From: Geomonas limicola
GTDB lineage: Bacteria; Desulfobacterota; Desulfuromonadia; Geobacterales; Geobacteraceae
Assembly (NCBI RefSeq): GCF_014193675.1
Contig: NZ_BLXZ01000001.1
Location: forward strand, 558,001 to 622,000
Length of the DNA stretch: 64,000 nucleotides
Reading direction: 5' to 3'
Below the pieces are notes generated by a model. It made no database searches, was not told the DNA's origin, and worked only from the letters and a program-made list of their open reading frames with translations. Below, piece after piece: positions 1-9,930 of this stretch (its first letter is position 1; each line of letters opens with the position of its first letter). A program made the position numbers and the translations under genes.

Positions 1-7
1 AGCGATC

Positions 8-1132
8 GTGATCGTCGGGATTTTGAAGGAGATTAAGACCGAAGAAAACAGGGTATCCATGACACCGGCCGGTGTGGAAGTGATGACCGCCAAAGGTCAC
101 CAGGTGCTGGTCGAGTCGCTTGCCGGCGTGGGGAGCGGGTTCAGCAACGAGGCCTACCAGGCAGCCGGCGCTGAGATCGTGGCGACTGCCGCCGAAGTCT
201 ACGCGCGTTCCGAAATGGTGATGCACGTCAAAGAGCCCCAGCCCAGCGAGTACGAACTGATCCGTCCCGGCCAGATCGTCTTCACCTACTTCCACTTTGC
301 GGCCTGCGAGGAGCTGACCCGCGCCATGCTGAAGACCGGCGCCATCGCCATCGCCTACGAGACCATCGTCGACGCCGACAACACCCTGCCGCTGCTTACC
401 CCGATGAGCGAGGTGGCCGGGCGCATGGCGGCTCAACAGGCAGCCAAGTACTCCGAGCGGGCCCAGGGTGGGCGCGGTATCCTCCTGGGTGGCGTCCCCG
501 GCGTGCCGCCGGCGAACGTCCTGGTCATCGGCGGTGGCGTGGTGGGCACCCACGCAGCCCAGATGGCCTGCGGCCTGGGTGCCAAGGTGTACCTCCTGGA
601 CACCAGCCTGAACCGTCTGCGGCACCTCTCCGAGGTGATGCCCAAGAACTGCTTCCCGATGATGTCGTCGCCGGCCACCATCCGTGACCTGGTACAGCAG
701 GCCGACGTGGTGATCGGCGCGGTCCTGGTGCACGGGGCGAAGGCCCCCAAGCTGGTGACCCGCGAGATGCTGAAGACCATGAAAAAAGGCGCGGTGCTGG
801 TGGACATCGCCATCGACCAGGGGGGCTGTTTCGAGACCTCGCGTCCGACCACCCACACCACCCCGACCTACGAAGTGGATGGCATCCTGCACTACTGCGT
901 CGCCAACATGCCCGGTGCGGTACCGCTGACCTCGACCGTGGCGCTTACCAACGCCACCCTCCCCTACGCGGCCGCCATCGCCGCCGAAGATTGGCGCGAG
1001 GTGGTGCGCAAGCACGCCGGCATCCGCGCCGGGGTCAACGTGGCCTGCGGCAAGGTGACCTACCAGGGGGTCGCGGAGGCCTTCGGCCTTGAGTACACCC
1101 CGGTCGACCAGCTGCTCATCTCCATCCCCTAG
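8..1132 (+). CDS. ald: Alanine dehydrogenase
   Basis: The product (374 aa) catalyses reversible NAD-dependent oxidative deamination of L-alanine to pyruvate and ammonia in the cytosol. It opens with the family N-terminus MIVGILKEIKTEENRV and has the substrate-site Lys in HVKEPQ (about residue 74) and His in YFHFA (about 96). The Rossmann segment VLVIGGGVVGTHAAQ lies near residues 170-185. The length is normal for the family. The start is GTG; whether an RBS precedes it cannot be seen because the window begins 7 bases upstream. A strong terminator follows at once, so it is the last gene of its unit. Confidence 0.95.
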   Translation: MIVGILKEIKTEENRVSMTPAGVEVMTAKGHQVLVESLAGVGSGFSNEAYQAAGAEIVATAAEVYARSEMVMHVKEPQPSEYELIRPGQIVFTYFHFAACEELTRAMLKTGAIAIAYETIVDADNTLPLLTPMSEVAGRMAAQQAAKYSERAQGGRGILLGGVPGVPPANVLVIGGGVVGTHAAQMACGLGAKVYLLDTSLNRLRHLSEVMPKNCFPMMSSPATIRDLVQQADVVIGAVLVHGAKAPKLVTREMLKTMKKGAVLVDIAIDQGGCFETSRPTTHTTPTYEVDGILHYCVANMPGAVPLTSTVALTNATLPYAAAIAAEDWREVVRKHAGIRAGVNVACGKVTYQGVAEAFGLEYTPVDQLLISIP

Positions 1133-1158
1133 CTCGGCACCGCATCGTCACACACCAG

Positions 1159-1186
1159 CGCCCCCTCCACCCGAGGGGGCGTTTTT
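1159..1186 (+). terminator. Rho-independent terminator of ald
   Basis: An 8-bp GC stem (CGCCCCCT / AGGGGGCG) with a 7-base loop is followed by TTTTT, 26 bases after the ald stop codon. Confidence 0.85.
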
Positions 1187-1281
1187 CGTTCAAGCTGCCA
1201 CCAGGTGCCGGCCGCTCCAGGGCTCACCGGCAAGCCCCCCTACCAAACTATGTGTTTAGGGCGAGGCTTCCTAAGGTACGG

Positions 1282-1313
1282 AAAAACCCCTGCGCCGCGC
1301 GGGCGACCAGGGG
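1282..1313 (-). terminator. Terminator downstream of the inositol monophosphatase gene
   Basis: Read on the minus strand, CCCCTG and CAGGGG close a hairpin with further inner GC pairing, followed by TTTTT. It lies about 40 bases beyond the stop codon at 1354. Confidence 0.75.
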
Positions 1314-1353
1314 CGATGAAGGGGGGACTCTGCGGCACCGGCCGCTGCTCGAC

Positions 1354-2169
1354 TCAACGAGCAGACCCGGCCCGTTTCAGGGCCTCGAGCATCTCGTCGT
1401 GAATCCCGCCGTTACTGGCGAGAATCCGGTGGTCGTAGACGGTGTACCCCGCTCCTTCCTGGTTGGTGACCCGCCCCCCGGCTTCGAGGACCAGGAGCGT
1501 GCCTGCCGCCACGTCCCAGGGTTTCAGCTTCACCTCCCAGTAGCCGTCAAGCCGTCCGGCGGCGACGTAGGCCAGGTCGAGCGCCGCGGCTCCGGCGCGC
1601 CGAACGCCGCGCGCCGCCAGTTGCAGTTCGAAGAAGTTCGCGAAGTTGTTCTCGTTGTCGCGGGCCACGTCGTAGGGAAATCCCGTCGCCACCAGTGCCC
1701 GCCTCAGCGGGGTCCGGGTGGAGACCCGGATCGGCCGGCCGTTCAGGAAGGCGCCCCCCCCTTTGCAGGCCGTGAAGAGTTCGTCCATCATGCAGTGGTA
1801 GATCACCCCGACAGCCAGCTCCCCCTGGAACTCCAGTGCTATCGAGACGCAGAACCAGGGGAAGCCGTGGGCAAAGTTGGTGGTGCCGTCCAGGGGATCG
1901 ATGATCCACTTGTAGCGGGAGTCGCTGCGCTTGGCCCCCTCCTCCTCGGCGAGAAAGCCGTGCCCCGGGAAGGCGGCCGCAAGCCGGGAGATGATGAGCT
2001 CCTCGCAGGCCCGGTCCACCTCGGTCACCAGGTCGATATCCCCCTTGAAATCAATGGCAAAATCGCCCCAGAGGCGCTCCTTCTGCAGCTTGCCTGCCTC
2101 GAGCGCGGCCGCGCTTGCGGTTGCGAGAAATTGCTCCAGTTCCTGCTCGGTCGGCATCCGGTACTCCAT
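1354..2169 (-). CDS. suhB: Inositol-1-monophosphatase family protein
   Basis: This 271-aa member of the Mg-dependent inositol monophosphatase superfamily has the metal-binding signature DPLDGTT at residues 91-97, the upstream acidic cluster EEE at 75-77, and the C-terminal WDVAAG motif near 219. The family hydrolyses inositol-1-phosphate or related sugar phosphates; some members act on 3'-phosphoadenosine 5'-phosphate or fructose-1,6-bisphosphate, so the substrate is not fixed by sequence. Its start codon overlaps the stop of the upstream ferritin-like gene by one base (TGATG), so the two are translationally coupled. Confidence 0.9.
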   Translation of the reverse strand: MEYRMPTEQELEQFLATASAAALEAGKLQKERLWGDFAIDFKGDIDLVTEVDRACEELIISRLAAAFPGHGFLAEEEGAKRSDSRYKWIIDPLDGTTNFAHGFPWFCVSIALEFQGELAVGVIYHCMMDELFTACKGGGAFLNGRPIRVSTRTPLRRALVATGFPYDVARDNENNFANFFELQLAARGVRRAGAAALDLAYVAAGRLDGYWEVKLKPWDVAAGTLLVLEAGGRVTNQEGAGYTVYDHRILASNGGIHDEMLEALKRAGSAR

Positions 2170-2639
2170 CAGTGTTTGGGTAGGTCCTGCACGTCCTCGG
2201 GGAGAATTTCCAGAAGCTCCCGCATCTGCTCGAGCAGGGTAAAGTGCATCTCGTCATCGGCGGCTATCTTCAGGTAGAGTTCCTTCTCCCAGTGGTGCTG
2301 GGCCTCACGGGCCAGTTGACCGTAGAGCCTGACGCTGGCAGCCTCGAAATCCATGGCGCGGCTCACGCAAACCAGTTCTTCGTCGAGCTGCTCGAGCCCG
2401 GAGAGCTGCACCGCCAGGTTGCGCAGGATGAAGCGCGCCCCGTCCAGGGTACGGGATTGGGGGAGATCGACCAACACACCCTCCTGTTGAGCCTTGAGGG
2501 CCTCGGCGTGCCGTTCTTCATCCTCGGAGAGCAGGGCGAACATCCCTGCGACCCCAGGCAGACCGACTGCGGTCTGGCACCCCTCGTAGTAAGCTCTCCC
2601 CTCGCCAGTCTTTCGGAGCACCACGTCATGTGATTCCAT
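2169..2639 (-). CDS. Ferritin-like diiron protein (rubrerythrin-type)
   Basis: This 156-aa four-helix protein has the pattern of a ferritin-like diiron site: Glu residues in the first helix, an EERH motif in LSEDEERHAEAL, and DEMH in a later helix (KIAADDEMHF). The family handles iron or peroxide in the cytosol; the exact activity is not evident. The internal ATG at 2639 was chosen because the sequence GGGAGGG lies just before it, whereas an in-frame ATG 12 bases upstream sits inside that RBS. It is the first gene of a two-gene unit with suhB. Two copies of a palindrome lie 40-80 bases upstream, suggesting regulation. Confidence 0.8.
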   Translation of the reverse strand: MESHDVVLRKTGEGRAYYEGCQTAVGLPGVAGMFALLSEDEERHAEALKAQQEGVLVDLPQSRTLDGARFILRNLAVQLSGLEQLDEELVCVSRAMDFEAASVRLYGQLAREAQHHWEKELYLKIAADDEMHFTLLEQMRELLEILPEDVQDLPKH

Positions 2640-2678
2640 ACGCCCTCCCATGCGAAGATTTGCGGCTGGAAAACAGTA

Positions 2679-2718
2679 CCAGAAATTCTGTCAAATACAA
2701 AAAAACCAGAAATTCTGG
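2679..2718. promoter_or_regulatory. Tandem palindromic operator upstream of the ferritin-like gene
   Basis: The palindrome CAGAAATTCTG occurs twice (2680-2690 and 2707-2717), centres 27 bp apart, with flanking CC in both copies. The position is right for repressor or activator binding to the minus-strand promoter. The regulator is unknown. The rest of the gene-free stretch 2640-2916 shows nothing else recognisable. Confidence 0.5.
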
Positions 2719-2925
2719 ATCAGGAGTTCCACTGACAGAGAACAACTGGCACTACCGACAGCCAAGCCTCCTCTAGTGCCGACCGTGCTGCCTCCTGAGC
2801 CAGTGCGCCGAGGTCCTGTGAGAGCCCCGGCCGGGAGAGCAGCATATAGTTATTCCGGGAGCACACCCTTTGCCAAGGAAATGCTCCGCCACAGGAGGGT
2901 GCGCCCGACGCCGGGCACAAAAAAA

Positions 2926-2947
2926 GGAGGGATCCGAAGATCCCTCC
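2926..2947 (-). terminator. Terminator of glnK-amt
   Basis: A 9-bp stem (GGAGGGATC / GATCCCTCC) with a CGAA loop is followed on the minus strand by a run of T, 30 bases after the amt stop. Confidence 0.9.
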
Positions 2948-2977
2948 CGTTGGGGGGAAGCCTTTACTGAAGACCGG

Positions 2978-4558
2978 TTAGTTGTACGCGGTCTCGGAGT
3001 GCTGGGTCTGGTCGAGGCCCATGATCTCGTCTTCCTTCTCGACGCGGAAGCCGATGGTCATCTTGATCGCGAAGCCGATGATGAAGGTTACCACCACTGC
3101 GTAGGCTGCTGCGGCGCCGACTGCGATCAGCTGGGTGACGAACTGCTTGCCGTTGCCGGAAGTAAGGCCGGTGGCGCCGACGGTAGCAAAGACGCCGGTC
3201 AGGATGGCGCCGGTGGTGCCGCCGATGCCGTGCACGCCGAAGGCATCCAGGGAGTCGTCGTACTTCAGTTTCGCCTTCACCAGGACGCCGAGGTAGCAAA
3301 CCAGGCCGCCGGCGATACCCATCAGGATGGCGGCACCCGGCTGTACGAAGCCGGCTGCGGGGGTGATGACAACGAGGCCTGCCACGACGCCGGAGCCGAA
3401 GCCCAGGGCGGAAGGTTTGCCGGCGTGGATCCACTCGGCGATCATCCAGGTAAGGCCTGCCACGGCAGGGGCCACCATGGTGGTGGTGAAGGCGAGGCCG
3501 GCCAGGCCGCCTGCTGCGTCAGAGCAGTTCGGACCGACGATGGCGGAACCCGCGTTGAAGCCGAACCAGCCGAACCAGAGGATGCCTACGCCGATCAGGG
3601 TCAGCGGGAGGCTGTGCGGAGCCATGCGCTCCTGCGGGAAGCCGTGACGCTTGCCGAGGAAGTAGAGGATGACCAGGGCCGAGATACCGGAGGAGAGGTG
3701 TACGACGGTGCCGCCTGCGAAGTCCAGTGCGCCCAGCTTGAAGAGCCAGCCGTCGCTCATCCAGACCCAGTGTGCGATCGGGTCGTAGACCAGGGTGGTC
3801 CAGAGCAGCACGAAGACGCAGTAGGCGGAGAACTTGATGCGCTCGGCGAGAGCGCCGGAAACCAGGGCCACGGTGATCATGGCGAACATGCACTGGTACA
3901 TGGAGAAGACGAACTCGGGGATGGAGCCCGGCTCGGTCGGCACGTTCTGGAACAGCGCGTAGACCGGGTTGCCGTCCTTGAAGGTGATCAGGCCGTTCAG
4001 CATCGCCTTGCTGAAGTTACCCAAGAGCCCGTGACCCAGGTCGGGACCAAAGGAGAGCGAGTAGCCGATGATGACCCACTGCACGCCGACGATCCCCATG
4101 GCGACCATGGAGTGCATCATGGTGGAGAGCACGTTCTTGGAGCGCACCATGCCGCCGTAGAACAGGGCGAGGCCGGGGGTCATGAAGAGCACCAGCGCGG
4201 CGGAAACCAGCATCCAGGCAGTGTCGCCGGTGTTGAGGACCGGGTCGACGTTCTTGGGAGCAGGGGCTGCGGCCGGTGCGCCCGGAGCCGGGGCTGCTGC
4301 GGCTGCGGCCGGTGCTGCGGCCGGGGCACTTGCTGCCGGTGCGGCGGCGGGAGCTGCCGGCGCTGCGGCAGGTGCGGCAGCGGCAACCGGAGCGGCTGCT
4401 GCGGGAGCTGCCTTCTCTTCGGCCTGGGCCAAGAGCGGCGCAGCCATCAGGCAGGCGAGCAGTGCGTACTTGGAAAGGGAAAGGACCATCTTACCGCTTG
4501 CAGAAGCGGTGTCTCCTGCCACCCGGGCAGCCACGTTGCGGATACCTCTTCGTATCAT
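2978..4558 (-). CDS. amt: Ammonium transporter with Ala/Pro-rich N-terminal extension
   Basis: This 526-aa Amt/MEP/Rh channel conducts ammonium across the inner membrane. A hydrophobic leader (KYALLACLMAAPLLAQA, ending near residue 46) is followed by about 50 residues made almost only of Ala and Pro. The Amt core then starts at NTGDTAWML, with the FYGGMVRSKN signature. The Ala/Pro linker makes it longer than the usual 400-450 residues and would lie on the periplasmic side. It is encoded 51 bp downstream of the PII gene, the classical glnK-amt pair in which PII blocks the channel when nitrogen is ample. Confidence 0.95.
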   Translation of the reverse strand: MIRRGIRNVAARVAGDTASASGKMVLSLSKYALLACLMAAPLLAQAEEKAAPAAAAPVAAAAPAAAPAAPAAAPAASAPAAAPAAAAAAPAPGAPAAAPAPKNVDPVLNTGDTAWMLVSAALVLFMTPGLALFYGGMVRSKNVLSTMMHSMVAMGIVGVQWVIIGYSLSFGPDLGHGLLGNFSKAMLNGLITFKDGNPVYALFQNVPTEPGSIPEFVFSMYQCMFAMITVALVSGALAERIKFSAYCVFVLLWTTLVYDPIAHWVWMSDGWLFKLGALDFAGGTVVHLSSGISALVILYFLGKRHGFPQERMAPHSLPLTLIGVGILWFGWFGFNAGSAIVGPNCSDAAGGLAGLAFTTTMVAPAVAGLTWMIAEWIHAGKPSALGFGSGVVAGLVVITPAAGFVQPGAAILMGIAGGLVCYLGVLVKAKLKYDDSLDAFGVHGIGGTTGAILTGVFATVGATGLTSGNGKQFVTQLIAVGAAAAYAVVVTFIIGFAIKMTIGFRVEKEDEIMGLDQTQHSETAYN

Positions 4559-4609
4559 TGTCTTCTCTCCTATAGGGATTTTTTCTGGTTCGAAAAAATG
4601 GTGATTGAA

Positions 4610-4996
<387 letters not shown>

Positions 4997-4998
4997 TT

Positions 4999-5014
4999 AG
5001 CACGCCGCGTGCCA
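4999..5014 (-). promoter_or_regulatory. Sigma-54 promoter of glnK-amt
   Basis: On the minus strand the sequence reads TGGCAC-N5-GTGCT, matching the sigma-54 -24/-12 consensus TGGCAC-N5-TTGCW with one mismatch. Predicted transcription starts about 40 bases upstream of the glnK ATG. Nitrogen-controlled sigma-54 transcription of glnK-amt is well established in proteobacteria. Confidence 0.8.
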
Positions 5015-5064
5015 GTTTTTAAAATGGCGTCGTTACAGCACCTTACAAATAATGCCCTCCGGGG

Positions 5065-5081
5065 CGCACCAGTGCGTGCAC
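5065..5081. promoter_or_regulatory. Possible NtrC-type enhancer site
   Basis: GCACCAGTGC and GTGCGTGCAC are two overlapping dyads (GCAC-N2-GTGC and GTGC-N2-GCAC) about 55-65 bp upstream of the -24 element. They resemble, but do not match exactly, the NtrC consensus TGCACC-N5-GGTGCA. The location fits an upstream activating sequence. Confidence 0.35.
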
Positions 5082-5215
5082 ATTTTTGAGGCAGGACGCT
5101 GCATCGCAAGGCAGTCGATAGCGGTTTTTTTAGGCTGTCGCTTTTGTAGGCAGGAGGTAGGCGGGGGGGAGGAGGGGAGCACGGCGGCGCAGGGGAACGG
5201 GTTCCCCTGCGGCCA

Positions 5216-7348
5216 TCAGGCGCCTGAGGAAAGGGAGCTGAAACCGGTCAACAGGGGGGGGATGCCCTCCGGGGGGAGCGGCCGGCTGAACAGGTAACCC
5301 TGGTAGGTGTCGCAGCCGTGGCTCACCAGGAACTCGAGCTGGTCGGTAGTCTCGACCCCCTCGGCGATCACCTGCAGCTTCAGGGTGTGCGCCATTTCGA
5401 TGGTGGCGAGGGTGATGGCGGCGTCGTCGGGGTCGGTAGTGATGTCGTTTATGAAGGTGCGGTCGATCTTCAGGACGTCGAGGGGGAACCGTTTCAGGTA
5501 GGAGAGCGAGGAGAAGCCGGTACCGAAATCGTCGATCGCCAGGCGCACCCCCATCTCCTTGAGGGCCTTCAGGGTCTTCACGGTCTTCTCGGTGTGGGCC
5601 ATGAGCACCCCTTCGGTGAGTTCCAGCTCCAGGAGCCCCGGGTCCAGCCCGGTCTGTCCCAGTACCGCGGTCACCGTGTCGAGCAGGTCGTTTTTCAGGA
5701 AGTGCTGCCCCGAGATGTTGAGCGCCAGGGTAACAGGGGCGAACCCCGCATCGATCCAGGCCTTGTGCTGCCGGCAGGCCTCGCGCATCATCCACTGGTC
5801 GATCTGGATCACCAGGCCGATCTCCTCGGCAAGGGCAAGGAAGCGCCCCGGTTCGACGATCCCCAGTTCCCGGCTGTTCCAGCGTACCAGGGCCTCCAGG
5901 CCGACCACCTCGCCGGTGCGCGCGCAGACCTGCGGTTGGTAGTACACGGTGAACTCGTTGTCCTTCAGCGCCTTGTGCAGCTGGCTCTCCAGGATGATGC
6001 GCTCCAGGGCCTTGGCGTTCATCGACTCGTCGTAGATCTGGTAGCCGTTTCTCCCCTGTTCCTTCGCCTGGTACATGGCGCCGTCCGCGTTTCGAATCAG
6101 GTCGCTCGCGGTACAGGCATCGAAGGGGTAGAGGCTGATGCCTATCGAGGTGGAGAGGAAGACCTCCTGCCCTTCCAGCGAGTAGGGGAGCGAGATCGCC
6201 TCCAGGATGCGCCGGGCCACCTTGGCGACGTCCTGGAAGTGGTCGATATCCGAGAGCATGATGGTGAACTCGTCCCCACCCAGGCGGGAGACCAGCGAGG
6301 GGGGGCCATCCTCGTCACCGCGCGCCAGGCAGTCGCTGCGCCTCACGCAGCGCAGCAGGCGGTCCGCCACGTCCTGCAAGAGGCGATCCCCCACCCCATG
6401 CCCCAGGGTGTCGTTCACCAGCTTGAAACGGTCCAGGTCCAGGAAGAGCACCGCGAGCAGCCGGTCGTTGCGGTTGGCATAGACCAGCGCCTGTTCCAGC
6501 TGCTGCAGGAAAAATCGCCGGTTGGGAAGGCCGGTGAGCGCATCGTAGTAGGCAAGAAGCCGGATCTGTTCCTCGGCGTGCTTTCTCTCGGTTATGTCCT
6601 GGATGGTGCCGGTGAGCGAGACTGGTTTCCCCTCGTGGTCAAGGACGGTCACCAGTTCGGCGTGCAGGGTGCGCTCCACCGCATCGTCCAAAAGGATCCG
6701 GTAGTCGAAGCTCAGCGGCGCGCGCCTGGCGATGGCGTCCTGCACGGAGCTCTCCACGAAGCTGCGGTCCAGCTGGTGCACCGGGTCGAGGATCGGGTTG
6801 ACCAGTCTTAAGCGGTCCGAGCAGCAGATGTTGTAGACCTCCTCGGAGCAGTGGATATCCCCGCTGGTGAGGTCCCACTCCCAGGAGCCGATGTGGGCGA
6901 GGCTCTGGGCGTGCGCGAGCCCCTCCCGGCTTTCCCTGAGCTGGTCCAGCGCCGTGCTGGCCCTCAGCATGTAGTTGACCCGATAGCGCAGGATGTGCCA
7001 GTTGATCGGCTTGGTGATGAAGTCGGTGGCGCCGGCCTCGTAGGCGCAGTTGATCGACTCCAGGTCGTCGAGCCCCGTCATCATGAGAACGGGGGTATCG
7101 CGCCCAGCCAGGGTGCGCCTGATCGCACTGCAGACTGAGAACCCGTCGATCCCCGACATCATCACGTCCAGCAGGACGATATCCGGACGACTCTCCTCGA
7201 AGGTTTCCAGCGCCTCCTCGCCGCTACCGGCGTCGCGCACCGTGAACCCCGAGTGCTCCAGGGTCTCCCTGGCCAAGAGCCGCACCGCGTGGTCGTCGTC
7301 CACCACCATCACCAGCGGGGTCGCCCGTTTTGTCTTCCTGGTCAGCAT
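5216..7348 (-). CDS. Response regulator with PAS, GGDEF and EAL domains (c-di-GMP turnover)
   Basis: The 710-aa protein has a receiver domain (acidic VDDD at 16-19, phospho-Asp near 61, Lys near 113), a PAS segment (about 135-260), GGDEF (about 275-440) and EAL (about 460-700). Both catalytic signatures are intact: RLGGDEF near 355 and GLEALVRWN near 484. It could therefore both make and degrade cyclic di-GMP. A short insertion separates the RRSD motif (a possible I-site) from GGDEF, so product inhibition may be altered. The start ATG at 7348 overlaps the stop of the upstream hybrid kinase (ATGCTGA), implying coupled synthesis. A much longer open frame extends upstream but only as antisense-like reading of the kinase. 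Confidence 0.9.
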   Translation of the reverse strand: MLTRKTKRATPLVMVVDDDHAVRLLARETLEHSGFTVRDAGSGEEALETFEESRPDIVLLDVMMSGIDGFSVCSAIRRTLAGRDTPVLMMTGLDDLESINCAYEAGATDFITKPINWHILRYRVNYMLRASTALDQLRESREGLAHAQSLAHIGSWEWDLTSGDIHCSEEVYNICCSDRLRLVNPILDPVHQLDRSFVESSVQDAIARRAPLSFDYRILLDDAVERTLHAELVTVLDHEGKPVSLTGTIQDITERKHAEEQIRLLAYYDALTGLPNRRFFLQQLEQALVYANRNDRLLAVLFLDLDRFKLVNDTLGHGVGDRLLQDVADRLLRCVRRSDCLARGDEDGPPSLVSRLGGDEFTIMLSDIDHFQDVAKVARRILEAISLPYSLEGQEVFLSTSIGISLYPFDACTASDLIRNADGAMYQAKEQGRNGYQIYDESMNAKALERIILESQLHKALKDNEFTVYYQPQVCARTGEVVGLEALVRWNSRELGIVEPGRFLALAEEIGLVIQIDQWMMREACRQHKAWIDAGFAPVTLALNISGQHFLKNDLLDTVTAVLGQTGLDPGLLELELTEGVLMAHTEKTVKTLKALKEMGVRLAIDDFGTGFSSLSYLKRFPLDVLKIDRTFINDITTDPDDAAITLATIEMAHTLKLQVIAEGVETTDQLEFLVSHGCDTYQGYLFSRPLPPEGIPPLLTGFSSLSSGA

Positions 7349-9816
7349 AGTGCGCCTCCCTGCAAGGCCTCGCGTACCATCCGGTACTCTTCCTCGACTT
7401 GCATAAGTAGCGGCAGGGCCCCCTCGGTGGAACCGGCGCGGCCCAGCGTCTCCAGTTCCAGGCAGACGTCGGCCAGGCGCAGGGCACCCAGGTTGGCACT
7501 GCTCGATTTGAAGCTGTGCGCCGCCGCCTTGAGTTTCTCGGGATCCTTGCCGGACTCCGCCTCCCGCAAGGTCTGCAGCAGCGTTGGGGTACTCAAGAGG
7601 TAGAAGTCCACCACCTTGCGCAGCACCTCCTTGCCGCGCTCGCCGGGGAGCATCGTGATCATTTCGATGGCACCGCTGTTGTGGCCCCGGCTGATCGCCC
7701 CCTCTTCCGGCAGCGCGGCCACCATGTTCAGGTACCGGCGCATGACCCGGGAGAGTTCCTCGCGGCTGAAGGGCTTGGAAAGGTAGTCGTCGGCCCCCGA
7801 GGCGATGCAGTTCTCGCGGTCTCCCTTCATGGCGAAGGCGGTGAGCATGACGATGGGGAGCCGTTTGCCAGACGTACCCGGGCTGCCGCTCACGGTTATG
7901 GGCTGGTCCCCCTTTTCCGCCGTGCCGCACCCCCCGGGTTTCCCTCCGGCCGCTTCCCACTCCCTGATGCGCCGCGTGGCTTCAAGTCCGTCCAGTTCCG
8001 GCATCTGGCTGTCCATAAAGACCAGGTCGTAGGGGTTGCGCCCCACCCAGTCCAGGGCCTCCAGCCCGTCCTGGGCCAGCTCCACGCTGCACCCCAGGCT
8101 CTCCAGCATGCCGCGCCCTACTTCCTGGTTCACCGGGTTGTCCTCGACCAGCAGCACGTGGGGCGCCCGTCTCAGGCAACCGGCGCCCGGTCCGGCTTCG
8201 CTCTCCGGTTCCATCCCGAGGGCCCGGACCAGGGTGGCGTAGAGTCTCTGCGGGGTGAGCGGCCGGGAGAGCGCCACTGCGACGCCGCTCTCCCGCTCCA
8301 GGAGTTCCCGGCGCGGCTTGCGGTCGTCGGGCAGGAGAACCAGGCGCAGCGAGCGACCGGCCGGCAGGGCGCGCACCGAGGCGGCCAGTTCCAGGCCGTC
8401 CGCCCCCCCCAACACCTCGTCGATGATCACCAGGTCGAAAGGTGCTGCGACGACCCGGCAGAGCGCCCGGGAGGCGTCTTCGGCACGCTCGACGTCGACT
8501 CCCCAGCCGCTCAGCTGTTCGAGGAGCGCGTGGCTCACCAAAGCGTCCGCCGAGGCAAGGAGCGCCCGCTTGCCGCGCAGGGCACCCAGGTTGCCGGTCG
8601 CGGGCCAGGTGAGCGGTTCGGGCGGGGTCTCGGTCAGGCGCACCGTGAAAGAGAAGGTGGAGCCGCACCCGGGGGCGCTTTCCAGGGTGATAGCCCCCCC
8701 CATCAGCTCGGTGAGTTGCCGTGCGATCACCAGTCCGAGTCCCGTACCGCCGTAGCGCCGGGTGATCGACTCGTCGGCCTGGGCAAACTGTTCGAAGATA
8801 CGCCCCTGCTGCTCGGGCGGGATCCCGATGCCGGTGTCGCTGACCCGGAAGCGGACCAGGGTCGCCTCCACCCGCGAAACCTCGAGGGTCACGCTCCCGG
8901 CCGGGGTGAACTTGATCGCGTTCCCCAGGAGGTTGATCATCACCTGGCGCAGCCGGCCCGGGTCCCCTTGGTACACCCCCGCGACATCCTCGCCCACCAG
9001 GCAGCACAGCTCGAGCCCCTTACGGGCGGCGTCCTCGGCAAAAAGCCCCACCGTCTCGGCCACCAGTTCGCGCAGGTCGAAGGGGATCGACTCCAGTTCC
9101 AGGCGCCCCGCCTCGATCTTGGAGAAGTCCAGGATGTTGTTGATGATGGTAAGCAGCGCCTCCCCGGAACGGCGCACCGTATCGACGAACCGGGTCTGTT
9201 CCTTGCTGAGGTCGGTGCTCTGCAAAAGCTCCGTCATCCCCAGCATGCCGTACATCGGGGTGCGGATCTCGTGGCTCATCTGGGCCAGGAAGCCGCTCTT
9301 GGCCTCGTTGGCCGCCTGGGCCGCTTCCATGGCCCGGCTGGCACGCTCCAGGCTTTCCTCGAGCCGCCGGTTCACGCTGGAAAGCTCCCGGGTCCGCTCG
9401 GCCACCTCGAGCTGGAGTTCCTCGGAGTGCAGGGCGAGCCGCTCGTCGCGCACGGCGATCTCGGCAAGCATGCCGTTGAAGCAGTCGAACAGGAGCCCCA
9501 GTTCGTCGTCATGCCAGCTGGTAACCCGGACCTGGTAGTCCTGGCGCTCGGAGACGATCTCCATCTTTTCGGTGAGGTGACGGATCGGGTCGGATATCAA
9601 CAGGGTGATGCGGCCAGCGAGCAGCTTCAGGGAGCCGAACACGGCGAGGGCGGAGAGGGCGAGAAACCAGGCGCTGAAAACCAGGGTGGAAGGCTCCAGG
9701 GACCGGAAAGCGAGGGAGCCGGTGAGCAGGATGAGGCAGATGAAGGTATTGGTGGCGAGCAACAGGGTCGAAAGCTTCCCCTTGATGGTCTGCGTGGAAA
9801 ACCAACGATCAGTCAC
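7342..9816 (-). CDS. Hybrid sensor histidine kinase with two receivers and HPt
   Basis: The order over 824 aa is: two membrane segments (about 15-37 and 43-66) with only a short loop between them, HAMP (68-125), coiled coil, HisKA with phospho-His in MSHEIRTP (about 182), HATPase, a degenerate receiver (about 420-540), a full receiver ([12 protein letters not shown]..., about 560-700) and a C-terminal HPt with [13 protein letters not shown]. The near absence of a periplasmic domain suggests a membrane or cytoplasmic signal. The HPt suggests an internal phosphorelay ending on the receiver of the GGDEF-EAL protein encoded immediately downstream with a 7-bp overlap. Confidence 0.9.
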   Translation of the reverse strand: MTDRWFSTQTIKGKLSTLLLATNTFICLILLTGSLAFRSLEPSTLVFSAWFLALSALAVFGSLKLLAGRITLLISDPIRHLTEKMEIVSERQDYQVRVTSWHDDELGLLFDCFNGMLAEIAVRDERLALHSEELQLEVAERTRELSSVNRRLEESLERASRAMEAAQAANEAKSGFLAQMSHEIRTPMYGMLGMTELLQSTDLSKEQTRFVDTVRRSGEALLTIINNILDFSKIEAGRLELESIPFDLRELVAETVGLFAEDAARKGLELCCLVGEDVAGVYQGDPGRLRQVMINLLGNAIKFTPAGSVTLEVSRVEATLVRFRVSDTGIGIPPEQQGRIFEQFAQADESITRRYGGTGLGLVIARQLTELMGGAITLESAPGCGSTFSFTVRLTETPPEPLTWPATGNLGALRGKRALLASADALVSHALLEQLSGWGVDVERAEDASRALCRVVAAPFDLVIIDEVLGGADGLELAASVRALPAGRSLRLVLLPDDRKPRRELLERESGVAVALSRPLTPQRLYATLVRALGMEPESEAGPGAGCLRRAPHVLLVEDNPVNQEVGRGMLESLGCSVELAQDGLEALDWVGRNPYDLVFMDSQMPELDGLEATRRIREWEAAGGKPGGCGTAEKGDQPITVSGSPGTSGKRLPIVMLTAFAMKGDRENCIASGADDYLSKPFSREELSRVMRRYLNMVAALPEEGAISRGHNSGAIEMITMLPGERGKEVLRKVVDFYLLSTPTLLQTLREAESGKDPEKLKAAAHSFKSSSANLGALRLADVCLELETLGRAGSTEGALPLLMQVEEEYRMVREALQGGALC

Positions 9817-9855
9817 AGCCCCCCCTTCCCCCGCTCAAGCAAACGGTGTCATGGC

Positions 9856-9880
9856 GCCGCCCCTCGCGGTGAGGGGCGGC
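9856..9880. other. Perfect GC hairpin between amidotransferase and kinase genes
   Basis: GCCGCCCCTC and GAGGGGCGGC form a perfect 10-bp stem with a 5-base loop in the 114-bp gap. There is no T run on either side, so it may be a processing or pause structure rather than a standard terminator. Confidence 0.5.
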
Positions 9881-9930
9881 AGGTAGGTCCGGCGCGAATC
9901 GTTAGAACTTTACAATAATCGGTTAGGAAT

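Noticed and set aside
4182-4604. Ala/Gly-rich frame antisense to the amt leader
   Set aside because: It is the mirror of the Ala/Pro linker codons (GCN/CCN) of amt and has no RBS or family features.
7349-7960. Upstream extension of the GGDEF-EAL regulator frame
   Set aside because: The frame stays open through the hybrid kinase gene on the same strand, but the added 200 residues are rich in Arg/Gly/Pro and match no domain. The ATG at 7348 gives a perfect receiver N-terminus.
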